Positions 19,733-30,670 are shown, numbered from the stretch's first letter. The stretch: DNA of 64,000 nucleotides from Tubulanus polymorphus (GCF_964204645.1 NC_134027.1:12574485-12638484); one strand, 5' to 3'. The notes: generated by a model from the sequence alone, not told the origin. Numbers and translations are program-made.

Positions 19733-20154
19733 CCCTCCCTCCCTCCCTCCCTCCCTCCCTCCCTCCCTCCCTCCCTCCCTCCCTCCCTCCCTCCCTCCCT
19801 CCCTCCCTCCCTCCCTCCCTCCCTCCCTCCCTCCCTCCCTCCCTCCCTCCCTCCCTCCCTCCCTCCCTCCCTCCCTCCCTCCCTCCCTCCCTCCCTCCCT
19901 CCCTCCCTCCCTCCCTCCCTCCCTCCCTCCCTCCCTCCCTCCCTCCCTCCCTCCCTCCCTCCCTCCCTCCCTCCCTCCCTCCCTCCCTCCCTCCCTCCCT
20001 CCCTCCCTCCCTCCCTCCCTCCCTCCCTCCCTCCCTCCCTCCCTCCCTCCCTCCCTCCCTCCCTCCCTCCCTCCCTCCCTCCCTCCCTCCCTCCCTCCCT
20101 CCCTCCCTCCCTCCCTCCCTCCCTCCCTCCCTCCCTCCCTCCCTCCCTCCCTCC
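19733..20154. repeat. (CCCT)n microsatellite, about 105 units
   Basis: An uninterrupted CCCT tandem array of 422 bp. It abuts the remaining 5' LTR of the Gypsy element at about 20155, where the intact 3' LTR has GCCCTCTCTCTCTCG. The array therefore probably grew from the pyrimidine-rich stretch in the LTR and replaced its first half. Open frames of repeating PPSL or GGRE on both strands are artefacts. Confidence 0.97.
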
Positions 20155-21147
20155 TATCTCTCTCTCGAAAATACAGAACATAAGGTGATTGTGTTATAGT
20201 TAGTTACCTAATCGTTGGTGGTAAGCTTTTTATAATCGGATGGCTTACCAACGTTAGGGATGACAAGGGCCAAAACACGGTTGAAAAAAGTAACACTTCA
20301 AAAATATACTTTCTATTCACTTCAGTCCACAATTAATGGCTTAATTCACAAACTAACACAGGTACCTTTCGAAATAATCCAATTTTATGTATGTTTCGAG
20401 TGATTAATCAACATTATTTTGAGAAATTAATTAATTTCTCCACAAATTTCGCCATTGGCCGCCATTTCTCTGTATTGTACATGTGGCATGATAAGACAAG
20501 GGGACCTACAAGGATTTATATAAAACTTCCAAGACGAAACGACAATTTTTATTTTTGATGGTTTTCCAACCTATATTTCAAATATTCGTGTTTTCCTTAA
20601 TAGATAATTAAATAATAAATTCTGGTAAAAGAAAAATGTGAATAAGTGTTGATTTCTTAATATTTTTCTATTTCGTCGTTTCGCTTCGTTAGTTTGTGCT
20701 GTTGTCCTGGCCTCAGTCCACAGGTGCCAGCACCTCCAGTAATTTTCAAAATGGCAGCTGTTGACTCGACGGAAATTTACTCTCACTCTACGGCCGATTT
20801 GCACATGGATTAAGATCGTCAGGTGAGGTGTTATAGGTATCAGACAAACTACGAATCTGTTGTGCGTCGATTACAACAAAAATTAGACGGATATCTTAAG
20901 AGACAATGAAATGCCAGGCAAATTACTCGTCAGTCAAATTGGCTGACGAAGATTTCATACAAAAACGACCTTCCCATTCCTGACTGTGGTTTGTGAAAAT
21001 ATCCGATCGTGAAACTAAACCACAGACAGGTTACTGACTAATTGTGTTAATATCTTTTGTCCGACTTTTTACTGGTTTTTGGGCTCTCAGATTCGATATT
21101 TGGAGGAAACTTCTACTGTGGAACAGGCAGAATAGGACCTCGTTACA
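20155..21147 (+). repeat. 5' LTR of the Gypsy element, truncated and split
   Basis: The LTR pieces 20155-20196 and 21050-21147 align with 28119-28258 of the 3' LTR (TCGAAAATACAGAACA; TCTACTGTGGAACAGGCAGA; ending CCTCGTTACA). The first part (TGTGATGGAATATG in the 3' copy) is missing. A DNA transposon sits inside, at 20197-21041. Confidence 0.85.
20197..21041. mobile_element. DNA transposon inserted in the 5' LTR (8 bp target duplication)
   Basis: TTGTGTTA is present on both sides (20189-20196 and 21042-21049) and only once in the intact 3' LTR, which proves the insertion. The ends are TAGTTAGTTACCT and, inward from the right, TTAGTCAGTAACCT. An 8 bp duplication fits hAT. The 845 bp interior has no transposase; the frame at 20571-20804 (-) is unconvincing. 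Confidence 0.8.
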
Positions 21148-21149
21148 TC

Positions 21150-21167
21150 TGGTGGCAGCGTAGTGGG
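21150..21167 (+). other. Primer binding site of the Gypsy element
   Basis: TGGTGGCAGCGTAGTGGG starts two bases after the LTR end and begins with the TGG complementary to a tRNA CCA end. The first ten bases would pair with a tRNA ending in GCTGCCA plus CCA, as in some leucine tRNAs. The tRNA identity is a suggestion. Confidence 0.6.
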
Positions 21168-21397
21168 ATTTGATTGTAAAAAACCAGTTGAAATTGAGTT
21201 GAAGCGGTGAACACAATTTTCTCCGTTTAGTCTGTGAAAATTGCGGTTAGTTTACGTACTTAACGTGTGTACTTTACGTACTTTTTACCTACTTCGTAAT
21301 TCCTAGTTCATATTTAGTATTAATTTAGTGCCTGTTTCCCCTAATTTTATTTGCGGTCCTGTATTTTCTGTGTCATTTATATAAAAGAATAGTAATT

Positions 21398-22502
21398 ATG
21401 TCGGATGTTGAGAATGATGTGTGTGAGCCCTTGGCCTTATCTAGGCCCATGTCACCAACGGCTGGAGCTGCACATCATGACCTCCTAGTTAGTGGGGAGG
21501 GTAACCCCTCGTCAAAGCCAAAACGTCGCCGTCCAACGAAGACGAAAGCTGAAAATTCAAAATCACTGAGGATTCCATCCTTCAGCGCCTGACTGAAGTG
21601 ATGGAGAGGGTCGTGACGAGAGATGCACCCACCCCAAAAATGCACAATATTCCGGCGCCCAAGCCCTATACCATGGGACACAATTTCCGCGTTTCGCTGA
21701 CCTGGCTCAGATTAGTTCTCGCATCAACGGGGGCGAACAGCGTTAATCACACCTGATGATGCGACTTGACCATGAGGCATACCAAGCTGTCTCGAACCTA
21801 CGTCTTGACTCGAGCCTGTCGTATGATGATTTCTGTCGGCGGCTATCATCCTGTTTCCAACAAACAAAGACTGTGGATGACTTTAAGATGTTGTTGAAAG
21901 GGAGGGACCAAAAGACAACAGAATCTGTGGAACGCTATGCTGACGAGTTAGCAGAACTGGCAAGGAATGCGCACCCTTCGAGCTACAGGCATTGCCTTCG
22001 AGCTACAGGATGAGTTTGCCAAAGACCAATTCCTTAAAGGTAATAGCCGACCCGTCTCAGCGAAGCAGTTAATGTATGTGGCCCAGCCAAGTTCGCTGGC
22101 TGTAGCAGTCGCTCAAGCACGGACTCTAGAAACGGCGAGACGGTTGAAGGAGGGCACGACTCATAAACAAAAAGTATCCGTTAACCAGACCCAGCTCGAC
22201 TCGGCTAGCTCAGCCATAGCCAAACAGCTCGACGAATTGAAATCGATGATGGGAAAGCTGATGGCTCGAGTAGGCCATTTGGAAGCAGTTGTCTCTGGTA
22301 ATGGCAATCGTCGACCGCCTGCTGATGACAAATGTTGGCGTTGCAGGGATGCAGACCACCCCAAAAACTTGTGCCCACAAGTTAAATGCTATAATTGCGG
22401 GGGAGTGGTCACTATTCAAGTAACTGCCACCTACCTAAGGGAAACCAGGGAAACGAGAAGCGGGGTTTTCAGGGGGGCAATGGAAACCCCATCAGGAAGT
22501 AG
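21398..22502 (+). pseudogene. gag: Gypsy gag (capsid/nucleocapsid), several frameshifts
   Basis: Gag packages the element RNA. Coding runs from ATG 21398 through several frames. The capsid-like part includes YDDFCRRLSSCF and ESVERYADELAEL. Two CCHC zinc knuckles follow: CWRCRDADHPKNLC, then a CYNCG start whose remaining GHYSSNC lies in another frame. Visible breaks are a frameshift near 21585, a stop near 21745, a 14-15 bp direct duplication (CTTCGAGCTACAGG, about 21976-22009) and a frameshift within the second knuckle near 22400. The last gag frame stops at 22500-22502. The copy is therefore not functional. Confidence 0.75.
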
Positions 22503-22552
22503 TCCCCCCTGTACCGCTGTATATACCCCCCGCAAGACGTTGGAAAAATCGG

Positions 22553-23460
22553 ATGAATATGGCAAATGGCCTAACGTGTGATGCAAGTAGAGTTGCACCT
22601 AGCCCCACCACCGTGAGACCATCAAACCATATTCAAATGATATCGAGACCATCAAACCATATGCAAACGACACCTCAAGATGCACTGAGGCCGATCGAAG
22701 GAATCGTGACAACGGCTACCGGTCAGCCAATGGAGTTACGTGGGTTAGCTGAGGTATGTCTGAGAGTTGGAACTGAAGAATTTCATGTCCCCATGATCGT
22801 CAGCGAGGATTTGGCACAAGACTGCTTAGTCGGAAGTGATTTCTTTGAGAAATATGGCTGCAACATAGATTACCGTAACAAAGTGCTCCGCTTCGGAAGC
22901 CTCAGCGAGGTGCCTGTCCGCCAGAGCCCCAAACGTGCGAGTGCTTGCAGGGTGTTCGTCAGTAAGAGCCAAATCATTCCAGCTGGATCCGAGGTGGTGG
23001 TAAATGGATACATGAAACGGAGTTATGCTCATAATAATTCGACCTCAGGGATGATCAGCAGCTGTGGATGGAATAATTTCTGCACTGGGAAAACACTGGT
23101 GGTACCGGAGGCAAATCAGATACCGGTTCGGCTAGTTAACTTCTCGGATGAGGCTTGTAGAGTCGACAGGGGCCAGACTATTGGTCTATTCTGCCCCCTA
23201 CAGTCAGTTGACATCATGACTGTCGACGACCATGCTCAAAACCCGTCAACTCCAAAAATCCAGCTGCAGGTAGACAATACTGAATTCATGGACCTCTTGA
23301 GTGAATTGAAAATTGACCAGCTTGAAATCCCCACTGACATGAAAACACAGCTTGTTGACATCGGATGCACAAGTCAGTATTCTCGATGGGAGACTTTGAC
23401 ATCGGTCGAACAGATTCGCTTGAATTCGAGATTGACACCGGTGACCACCCACCGATAAAA
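22553..23460 (+). pseudogene. Gypsy protease region, active-site part not visible
   Basis: The frame holds the C-terminal half of a retropepsin: LVGSDFFEKYGCNIDY, a variant of the LLGxDFL block before the end of the fold, preceded by VTTATGQPMELRG. The expected DTG or DSG catalytic motif upstream is not found. Between the end of gag (22502) and this block there are only about 200 bp, so an internal deletion is likely. The frame then continues into a linker, stops at about 23456-23458, and RT continues in another frame from about 23365. Confidence 0.6.
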
Positions 23461-26400
23461 CAACATCCCCATCGGCTACCCCCTGGTAGGAGAGCTTTTG
23501 TTGAGGGGACGACCAAGGAGCTTTTAGAACACGACTTGATCCGGCCATCCACCAGCCCGTGGTCAAGCCCAATAGTTCTAGCGAAAAAGGCCGATGGTTC
23601 CCTCTGCGTCTATGCTGCGATTACCGCCGACTCAATAACGCAACAGTCAAAGACGCTCACCCGTTAGGTAGAATAGACAGTACCCTAGAGGCTTTATCAG
23701 GCGCAACCTGGTTCTCGTCCCTCGATTTGACCAGAGGATACTGGCAGGTCCCGATAAAGGAATCAGACAAACATAAGACCGCATTCACGACTGAAAACCA
23801 TCTATTTGAGTGGAACGTCATGCCGTTTGGAGTCTGTAGTGCCCCGGCGTCATTCAGCAGACTGATGGCGATGGTGCTGGATGATGTTGCATGGAAAACA
23901 TGCCTTATCTACCTGGATGATGTAGTGGTGTTTAGTCATGATCATGAACATGGTCATGCACCCATCTGATGCGATTACAAGAGGTATTTCGTTGCTTTCA
24001 GAAAGCCGATCTCAAGCTTAAACCGAGAAAATGCTCGCTTTTCCAGCGGCGCCTCAAGTTTTTGGGGCAGGTAGTAAGCGAGGCCGGTGTCGAAACCGAT
24101 GGCGCCAAATGCGATAGAGTCAGAGATTGGCCGACCCCAACGTCAGTTACCGAACTTCGTAGTTTCCTTGGCCTTGTGACATATTACTCGCAATTCATCA
24201 AGGATTTCGCCGACTTGACAGCCCCGCTACACCGCCTTACGAGGAAAGATGAACCATTCGTCTGGACATCCAAGCAACAACTAGCGTTTGACGGACTGAA
24301 AGAAAAGCTGACCAGCTCCCCTATCCTGGCATTCCCAGATTTCTCGGAGGGCGCTGGAGAGTTCATTTTGGACTGTGACGCCTCTAACTGGGCTATCGGA
24401 GGGGTGCTGTCACAGCTACAACGCGATGGTTCTGAGAGAGTGATCGAGTACAGTAGCCGCACGCTGAAAGGTGGAGAGGAGAACTACTGTGCCACCAGGC
24501 GCGAAATGTTGGCCTTGGTTGACATGATTGATCACTTCCGCCACCATTTACTAGGCAGGAAATTCAAAGTTCGCACAGACCATGCAGCACTCAAGTGGCT
24601 ACAAACCTTCAAAAACCCTGAGGGTCAAGTGGCTCGGTGGCTTGAACGCCTGTCGGAATATGATTTCGTGATCGAACATCGAGCTGGAAGCACACATTTG
24701 AACGCAGACGCCCTGTCTCGCATCCCTAAGAGACAGAGGAAACATGGGGACTGCCCAACTTGTGGTGACACTGGTCCATCTATACACCAGGTAACTGCAA
24801 AACATCGGGGCGATTTGACAGCGCACAAAATAATCGAGGCGCAAGTAAATGACCCCGAAATATCAGAAATTAGGGAGTTCTTGGCCGGAGATGGGGTCAA
24901 GGACAAGAAACGGCTACAACGGTGTGGTAGGACAGCGAGGAGCCTCTATAGTCTGGTTGAGCGTCTAGAGCTTTTAGATGGCATTCTTGCGCTTAAACCA
25001 CTTCCGGGGGCTACCTCAACGAGACACCGAGTGGTACTACCCATTTCACTGACTGATGGAACCATAGGAGTCATACATCAGGGATTTGCGGGGAAACATC
25101 TCGGTACCAAAAAGACAGAGTGCAAAATTAGGGAACGATTCTGGGTATTAGGCCTCTCAGCTAGGGTCAGGGAATTTCTCCGGGGCTGCAAAACTTGCCA
25201 AGAGTGCAAGTCCCCGTCCAAACTTCCAAAAGCCCCAATGATGTCTACACCGGTAGGGCGACATGTAGACATTGTGGGCCAACTACCGAGAACCCGCCGG
25301 GGCAACATCTACATTCTAGTCGCTCAAGATGCATTCACTAAGTGGCCCGAAGCATGGCCAATTTGCACGGAAAAGGCCTCCGTGCTGGCACGTGCCCTTG
25401 TGAACGAGTGGGTCACCCGTTATGGCTGCCCTGAACCCATCCACTCGGACAAAGGCGCGAACTTCGAGTCGAAAGTTTTCATGGAGATGTGTAGGATCTT
25501 GGCTATTGAAAAGACCAGAACCACTGCCTACCATCCTATGGGCAATGGGCAGGTGGAAAATTTCAATAAGTCCCTGAAAGCCATGCTGACTACAGCCGTC
25601 AATGAGTGTGGAACAAACTGGGACGAAGAACTACCTGCGTGTTTGATGGTATTTCGTTCAAGCGTCCAGCACTCCACTCTCGAAACGCCGTTCTACTTGA
25701 TGTACGCCGAGGAAATGTCACTACCAATCGACATCAGCGTAGGCTTGCCCGAGGACCACCAACCAAGGACTAAGTATGGCATGGACCTCTCTGACCGCCT
25801 CACTAAGTCACACAACATTGTTCGTGATCGACTAGTGATGGCACAAAGGCGTCAGAAAAAGGACTATGACCGTTTTGCAAAACGCGGGGGTTACAAGGTC
25901 GGGGATCACGTGTGGCTGATGAGCCATTTCTTGAAAAAGGACGAGGCATCTAAGTTCCACCGGAAATGGAAAGGGCCTTACGTTGTGACCGAGAGACTAT
26001 CGGAGGTGAATTACAGGGTCGTCCTGGAACCAGGCGCCGATCCGAGGGCGGTGAAGAGAAAGCGGGTTGTGCACTTCAATGATATGAAACCGTGCTTCCT
26101 GTCTAGTGAGACCGTGACCATAGGTCATAAAAAACCTAGACAGGAACTGGTTAAAACGACCGATCCCGAGGAGCAACCAACCCTCAACGACGACGAGGGG
26201 GAGGAAGATGAAGACTGTGTCTGGACACAGTCACAGCCCGAGACAACGGCGGTTATTCAAGAACCCTTTGTAACAGGCCCTACCCAAAACCATCGCGAGC
26301 CTCCTACTCAAAACCGCTCCAAGCCTGGGCCTTTGAACATTACAGACACTGAGGGGCACAGAAGACTCAGGCCCAGAGTAGGGATCAGGCGCCCTAGTCG

Positions 26401-26485
26401 GTTCATAAACTCATGTACAGTCAACAACGATGATTCGCTAGCCAACCAAAATAGGGTCCTTTGGTGGATCCAAACACACTTATAG
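23365..26485 (+). pseudogene. pol: Gypsy pol: reverse transcriptase, RNase H, integrase
   Basis: The RT begins with HPHRLPPGRRAFVEG and LLEHDLIRPSTSPWSSPIV, then SLDLTRGYWQVP and the catalytic YLDD (about 23910-23921). Frameshifts occur near 23600 and 23960. From 23969 one frame of 838 codons is open. It holds the RT connection, RNase H (ILDCDASNWAIGG, RTDHAALKWL, HLNADALSR), the integrase H-H-C-C zinc domain (HQGFAGKH to CKTCQEC), a DDE core (VDIVGQLP, HSDKGANFE, NGQVENFNKSLK) and a GPY/F-like module (WKGPYVVTERL). The order RT-RH-IN defines Ty3/Gypsy. A long acidic, polar C-terminal extension follows the GPY/F module. RNase H and integrase look intact; RT is broken. Confidence 0.93.
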
Positions 26486-26721
26486 GACCTCCAGTCACCT
26501 TGGACAAGATTGAGCAGAACAACATTTTTGATATAGAACTGATCCAAAATTCCCAGAAATGTTGCCATAAAGTTCGGTCTCGGATCCCCTTGCACCTCCT
26601 GATGGTATGCTTGGGACCACCCACCTTGCATGATTCGGGTGGTATCTGAATGATAAAATCCCCGCCATTTAGTCTTGTCGTTGCAGCCAACTCATGTTTT
26701 GAACTATTTATCGTTTCTAGC

Positions 26722-27786
26722 ATGGACTGTATCGAGTTAGACCAGATATCTAGCCTCCACGAGGCGACACAGACCCTTAAACGGCAGGTATCGAAAGAAG
26801 TCTGTTCCACCCTTCACAGACAGGTCAAGACCCTCAGCGAATTGAGAGCCAAGATGGGCAGACTTTATAACTCTGCCGTAGAACAGTCGTTTGTGGAGGA
26901 TCCTGGTCGCATAGTAACCGGTCTCAAGACGACAAAGACCCGACGTTTTCGGCCAAAGATGAGCACAGCTGCATTTGAGTACATCAGCCAGGAACTAGTG
27001 AACGCCCTGGCCGAATGTGGTGGCGACTCGTCACACATCTGGCCGAAACTTGAAGACTTGAAACAGAGGGCAGTTGAGGACTTACCAATCGTGTTGCTGG
27101 GAGACTCAATGTTTACGTGGCTAAAGGCCAGCGGCAGTTTGATTCCGATTTGCCACCCTGGTGAACGACTCGGTGATTTGTTGGAGTACCTCCCACATGT
27201 ATCCTTTAGGGCAAGAGCGATTGTGGTCACGCATGGTATGAACCATGCTGGCGATTATGGCAGGACGACAGAGGAGTTTGCGGAAGTTTTGGCGCTACTC
27301 AAGGGCAAGCACCCTTCTGTCCCCCTTTTCCACCTACAGACCCCTGTCCCTCCTTGCTGGCGTGGTGACCACAATCGGGTAAACAACATGAACCGGGTTA
27401 ATGTCTTCGCCCTCCGTGCCGGGTTCCAACAGGCCGACCATCCAGATATCCCGGATTCTGATTTTGTGGGGATCCACTACAAAAAGTCGGCCATGCACTA
27501 TGTCTGTCGGGAAATAATCCGTGTGGTAGATCGCGTCTTAATGTGTTTCCTTCGGTACCTAACGATGGTTCACCTGGAGTCGCTTATTCTTTGTAATGTT
27601 AGTGACAAAAAGCCATTCCGCCAAATACTACCACACGCCACACGTGACCCCCCAGATGTAGCACACCCCATTACGAACAGTTTCTTTCCGTTTTCTTTTG
27701 ATTGTATTTTTCAGCTTCCCAGGATGAGGAACAGTGGCAGAGGGGCAAGCCAAGTGCAGTGTCCATTGGCCGTATCTACCTTTTGA
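26722..27786 (+). CDS. Gypsy third ORF with an SGNH/GDSL-type hydrolase domain
   Basis: The ORF lies in the env position after pol. It is open from 26650; the first likely Met is at 26722, giving 354 residues. The N-terminal part is helical and coiled-coil-like (HEATQTLKRQVSKEV to ELRAKMGRL). From about residue 120 there is an SGNH fold pattern: block I VLLGDSMFTWL with the Ser nucleophile (27106-27108), a Gly block PGERLGDLLEYL, block III VVTHGMNHAGD with Asn (27241-27243), and block V DFVGIHY with Asp (27460-27462) and His (27475-27477). Ser, Gly, Asn, Asp and His are all present. SGNH enzymes are esterases or lipases; an esterase domain is known in ORF1 of CR1-type LINEs, but it is not standard in Gypsy elements. 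No membrane segment or envelope motif is seen. Two acceptor-like sites precede the start (GTCGTTGCAG at 26680-26689; TCGTTTCTAG, 1 nt before ATG), so expression from a spliced mRNA is possible. The substrate is unknown. Confidence 0.75.
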   Translation: MDCIELDQISSLHEATQTLKRQVSKEVCSTLHRQVKTLSELRAKMGRLYNSAVEQSFVEDPGRIVTGLKTTKTRRFRPKMSTAAFEYISQELVNALAECGGDSSHIWPKLEDLKQRAVEDLPIVLLGDSMFTWLKASGSLIPICHPGERLGDLLEYLPHVSFRARAIVVTHGMNHAGDYGRTTEEFAEVLALLKGKHPSVPLFHLQTPVPPCWRGDHNRVNNMNRVNVFALRAGFQQADHPDIPDSDFVGIHYKKSAMHYVCREIIRVVDRVLMCFLRYLTMVHLESLILCNVSDKKPFRQILPHATRDPPDVAHPITNSFFPFSFDCIFQLPRMRNSGRGASQVQCPLAVSTF

Positions 27787-28050
27787 TGGTATAGATATTT
27801 TTGGTTAGACACTACACTTAGGTGCGCCCCGAAAACAAACCACAAACCATTAGTGGAGATCGAAAGCTGCATGTATCATAATCACTGAGATGCAACCCGA
27901 ATGCGAAACGACGACTACGCCGTGTTAGATGTCTGCTGTATCCAGAGCCGAGAAGTTTGGAGCTTAATATTGTAAAATAAGGATTATAATTGTTTAAATT
28001 TGTGTAGATATTTTGACTATATATTCCTGTTCAAATATGAGTTTGAACAA

Positions 28051-28258
28051 GTTGAAGGGGGTGGTGTGATGGAATATGTCCATCAGTCGTTTTCTATGTT
28101 GTAACTGGAGGGTGCTGCCCTCTCTCTCTCGAAAATACAGAACAATATGTGATTGTGTTAATATCTTTTGTCCGCCTTTTTACTGGTTTTGGGGCTCTCA
28201 GAGTCGATATTTGGAGGAAACTTCTACTGTGGAACAGGCAGAATAGGACCTCGTTACA
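28051..28258 (+). repeat. Polypurine tract and intact 3' LTR of the Gypsy element
   Basis: The tract GAAGGGGGTGG precedes TGTGATGGAATATG, where the LTR starts (28065). It ends CCTCGTTACA at 28258, for 194 bp. It matches the surviving parts of the 5' LTR. TG...CA ends and the short length are typical of metazoan Gypsy elements. The flanking target duplication cannot be checked because the other end is lost in the microsatellite. Confidence 0.85.
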
Positions 28259-28551
28259 CATCTTACGTCCGATCTTATGACGACCAATACATTCCTACAT
28301 ATGAAACATCAACATAATTGCCGTCTTCATTACTTACCTTGATAATTTCAAAGATATGCAGAAAGAGCCGATCGTTGAGTTATACAATATGTTGAGTTTG
28401 TAAACGTTTTTGACGTGTCTAGGAAAATTATGTTATTGTAATTTTGATATTACCCACGTCGTATCTGATAACGTAACGAACGCGGCCGTGCGCCTACCGG
28501 AATGAAACGAAACTGGCAACAACGGGATCATAAAATCCAACTTGAAATAAC

Positions 28552-28557
28552 TTTATT
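28552..28557 (-). promoter_or_regulatory. Poly(A) signal of the RIIa-domain gene
   Basis: AATAAA on the minus strand lies about 63 nt after the stop codon (28620-28622). Confidence 0.6.
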
Positions 28558-28619
28558 TATAACATGTATTAACCGCTAAATGTACTAATATAATCAGTCA
28601 CTAATATTGAATCACAGGT

Positions 28620-30670
28620 CTATGTAGAATCTTCGGATGTTGTTTTTTCTTGATCAGAATAATCGTAAGTCACATTTTGGGCAGATTCTATTCGTGCTCG
28701 CCTAAAGTCTTCCATAAAATTCGCTAACTCATCAAAGCTGTCAACCGATTTTAGATCTTCCGAGTTGTCTATTGGGTCAAGGCCTTCCAATAAGGGCTTG
28801 GTCTGCTGGCGCTCTTGAACCTACGCACGAAAACAATTATTACCAAATTTTTTTGTCACATGCTAGAACTGGAGAATTATGAGCCGCAATTCCCGACACT
28901 GTGAACCATCATTATTTTCGGTATTCTAAATCTCAATTTGACGGACCGACATGATTTATTGATTTAACTCATGACGTCGGTCGGTAGCCATCGACCAAAA
29001 CGGACTTTCAACCTTTTACATATAGATCATCGGTACACTCGATATATTACGCACCTTCGGTGCATAAATCGGTATGGCTTCACCCCCTCCATTTGACGGA
29101 AATTACTACTAATTGAATGAGAAACAAATACAATGTATATACGGATATCTTTCTTGAGTCAAATTGGGCGCTATTAATAACAGCATCAAAGTCACCCAAA
29201 ATACGTCTTCTCTGTCATCTAAATTTCTGTTTATATGACCGATATTGGATATGATACGAAATGATTATTTTTCATATCAATTTTTTTTAAATATTAATGG
29301 ATAGATATGATTTGATGTGATATCTTTATTAAAGTGACTGTGTATAAGTATATTCATTTTCGTTTGTTTACAATATTTTCAACACCCAGCCCTCATGTGC
29401 TTATACATCACTTCAAATTACGGGTTAAAAAATTATTGTGGTGGGTTAGGCACTAACATTTATTTCTTGATGTCTTTTATACCAAGCCTCGGACACAAAA
29501 CGACTTACTTTCATTTGACAATTTTGCATTAAATATATACATTTCTCGTTCGACTCATAGTTTCTAAACGCAGTTATATTTTGCTCAACTGCCGTAAAAA
29601 GAAAGTTTCTTTGCTGGTCATACAGCGGACATTCAACAGTTAAGTGAATTTCTATATTCAATGCGATTTAAGTGGCACACTGTACATGAGTCTGTTTTTC
29701 TAATCTGGATATATCTGGATCGACCGGGTTGTGTGCCAGTACGTAACTGTGCTATCAGGATCTTTTCGATCGTGTTAAGTCAAACGAAACCTAAAGTTCA
29801 GTACCGATAACCGTTTTAAATGTTTTGTAAGTCTTTAGTTTCGGTTTACTCTCAGTTTGATTTTTACACATAAGCGCATAATTTCGTTTTACTGCAGTTG
29901 CCAGACTGGATAGAATATGGTGGCTGATTCGGGCTACGAAATTTCAAATCGGTTAGAAAAGATGAAATTGTTTAAAAGTTGCTTTGCTATAGAAATACAG
30001 CAAGCGCTGAAATCATTTTTAGTTGAAAACAACAGCGCCAGCTGGAAAGGACATTATCAGGCTAGCTTACCTGTTAAGTATCCCAGATTGAAAATTTTGT
30101 TTATGCACATTTCAAAATAATTGATGCAGTGACGAAAACTGATGTACATTTAAGAAAATCTATTCGGGAATCTATTACAACGCAGTGGGACTTGTTACGA
30201 ATTACCTCAACTTGAAGAAACCCAGCAGCGAAGGAAATAATGTTTGATGGGACTTTCTTCAAAATTGCTCTCGCGAGTTTTTCAAGTATCTCTTTAAAAC
30301 CCTCAGGAACCTCCAAATGAAAGTCATGATCGCTATAATGAAAGTTGATTGATTTTAAAAGCATGTGATATCGTATCGGCAGGAAATCAATGACTTAATC
30401 ATGCAAAAACGGAAACTGGTGCTACATCATTGATCCCCAGGGCCCAGTTCCACAGTTCTGAGTTAAGATTTGACTCTGGGTTAACTCATTGAAAATTAAC
30501 TAACTTTAACTCAGGGTTAACTCTAACTCACGACTGTGGAACTGGGTCCTGGCTGATGAAAATAAGGTTTTTAACGCGATCAGAAGATCAAACATTATAT
30601 CTAATGAGGCTATTCTATCACATACGTACCTTTCTTGTTTCTCTACTGATTTCTCACCAACAGTTGTCAT
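28620..30670 (-). CDS. Small RIIa-domain protein (three exons)
   Basis: Exon 1 (30630-30670) encodes MTTVGEKSVEKQE plus two bases, with donor GTACGT. Exon 2 (30206-30332) follows acceptor CATTATAG, completes a Ser codon and encodes VPEGFKEILEKLARAIL and NIISFAAGFL, with donor GTAATT. Exon 3 (28620-28820) follows acceptor GTGCGTAG and runs from VQERQQTKPLLEG to a TAG stop. The phases 2, then 0, agree and the product is 122 residues. The VPEGF...IL..L.R.IL...P.NI..FAA.FL pattern is the RIIa dimerisation/docking domain of PKA regulatory subunits and of small relatives such as Sp17, CABYR and RIIAD1, which bind A-kinase anchoring helices, often in cilia and sperm flagella. The acidic C-terminal part (DSFDELANFMEDFRRARIE) is not recognised. 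Intron 1 holds a small MITE and intron 2 a LINE relic. Which family member it is remains open. Confidence 0.8.
29446..29661 (-). pseudogene. C-terminal fragment of a LINE ORF2
   Basis: The segment EIHLTVECPLYDQQRN followed by YLMQNCQMKVSRFVSEAW and KRHQE has the His-x-x-x-x-Cys-Pro-x-Tyr and Ala-Trp spacing seen at the C-terminus of LINE ORF2 proteins. It lies in intron 2 of the RIIa gene. Only this piece remains. Confidence 0.5.
30440..30550. mobile_element. Small hairpin MITE (GGGCCCAGTTCCACAGT ends)
   Basis: The termini GGGCCCAGTTCCACAGT and, inward from the right, GGACCCAGTTCCACAGT bound about 110 bp. The internal TTAACTC repeats also pair. It lies in intron 1 of the RIIa gene. It resembles in design the hairpin at 48398-48508. 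Confidence 0.7.

Noticed and set aside
19653-20199. Long frames of PPSL or GGRE repeats on both strands
   Set aside because: They are translations of the (CCCT)n array with no independent coding evidence.
26461-26649. Short ORF between pol and the hydrolase ORF
   Set aside because: It overlaps the end of pol, has no features, and is probably leader sequence for the third ORF.
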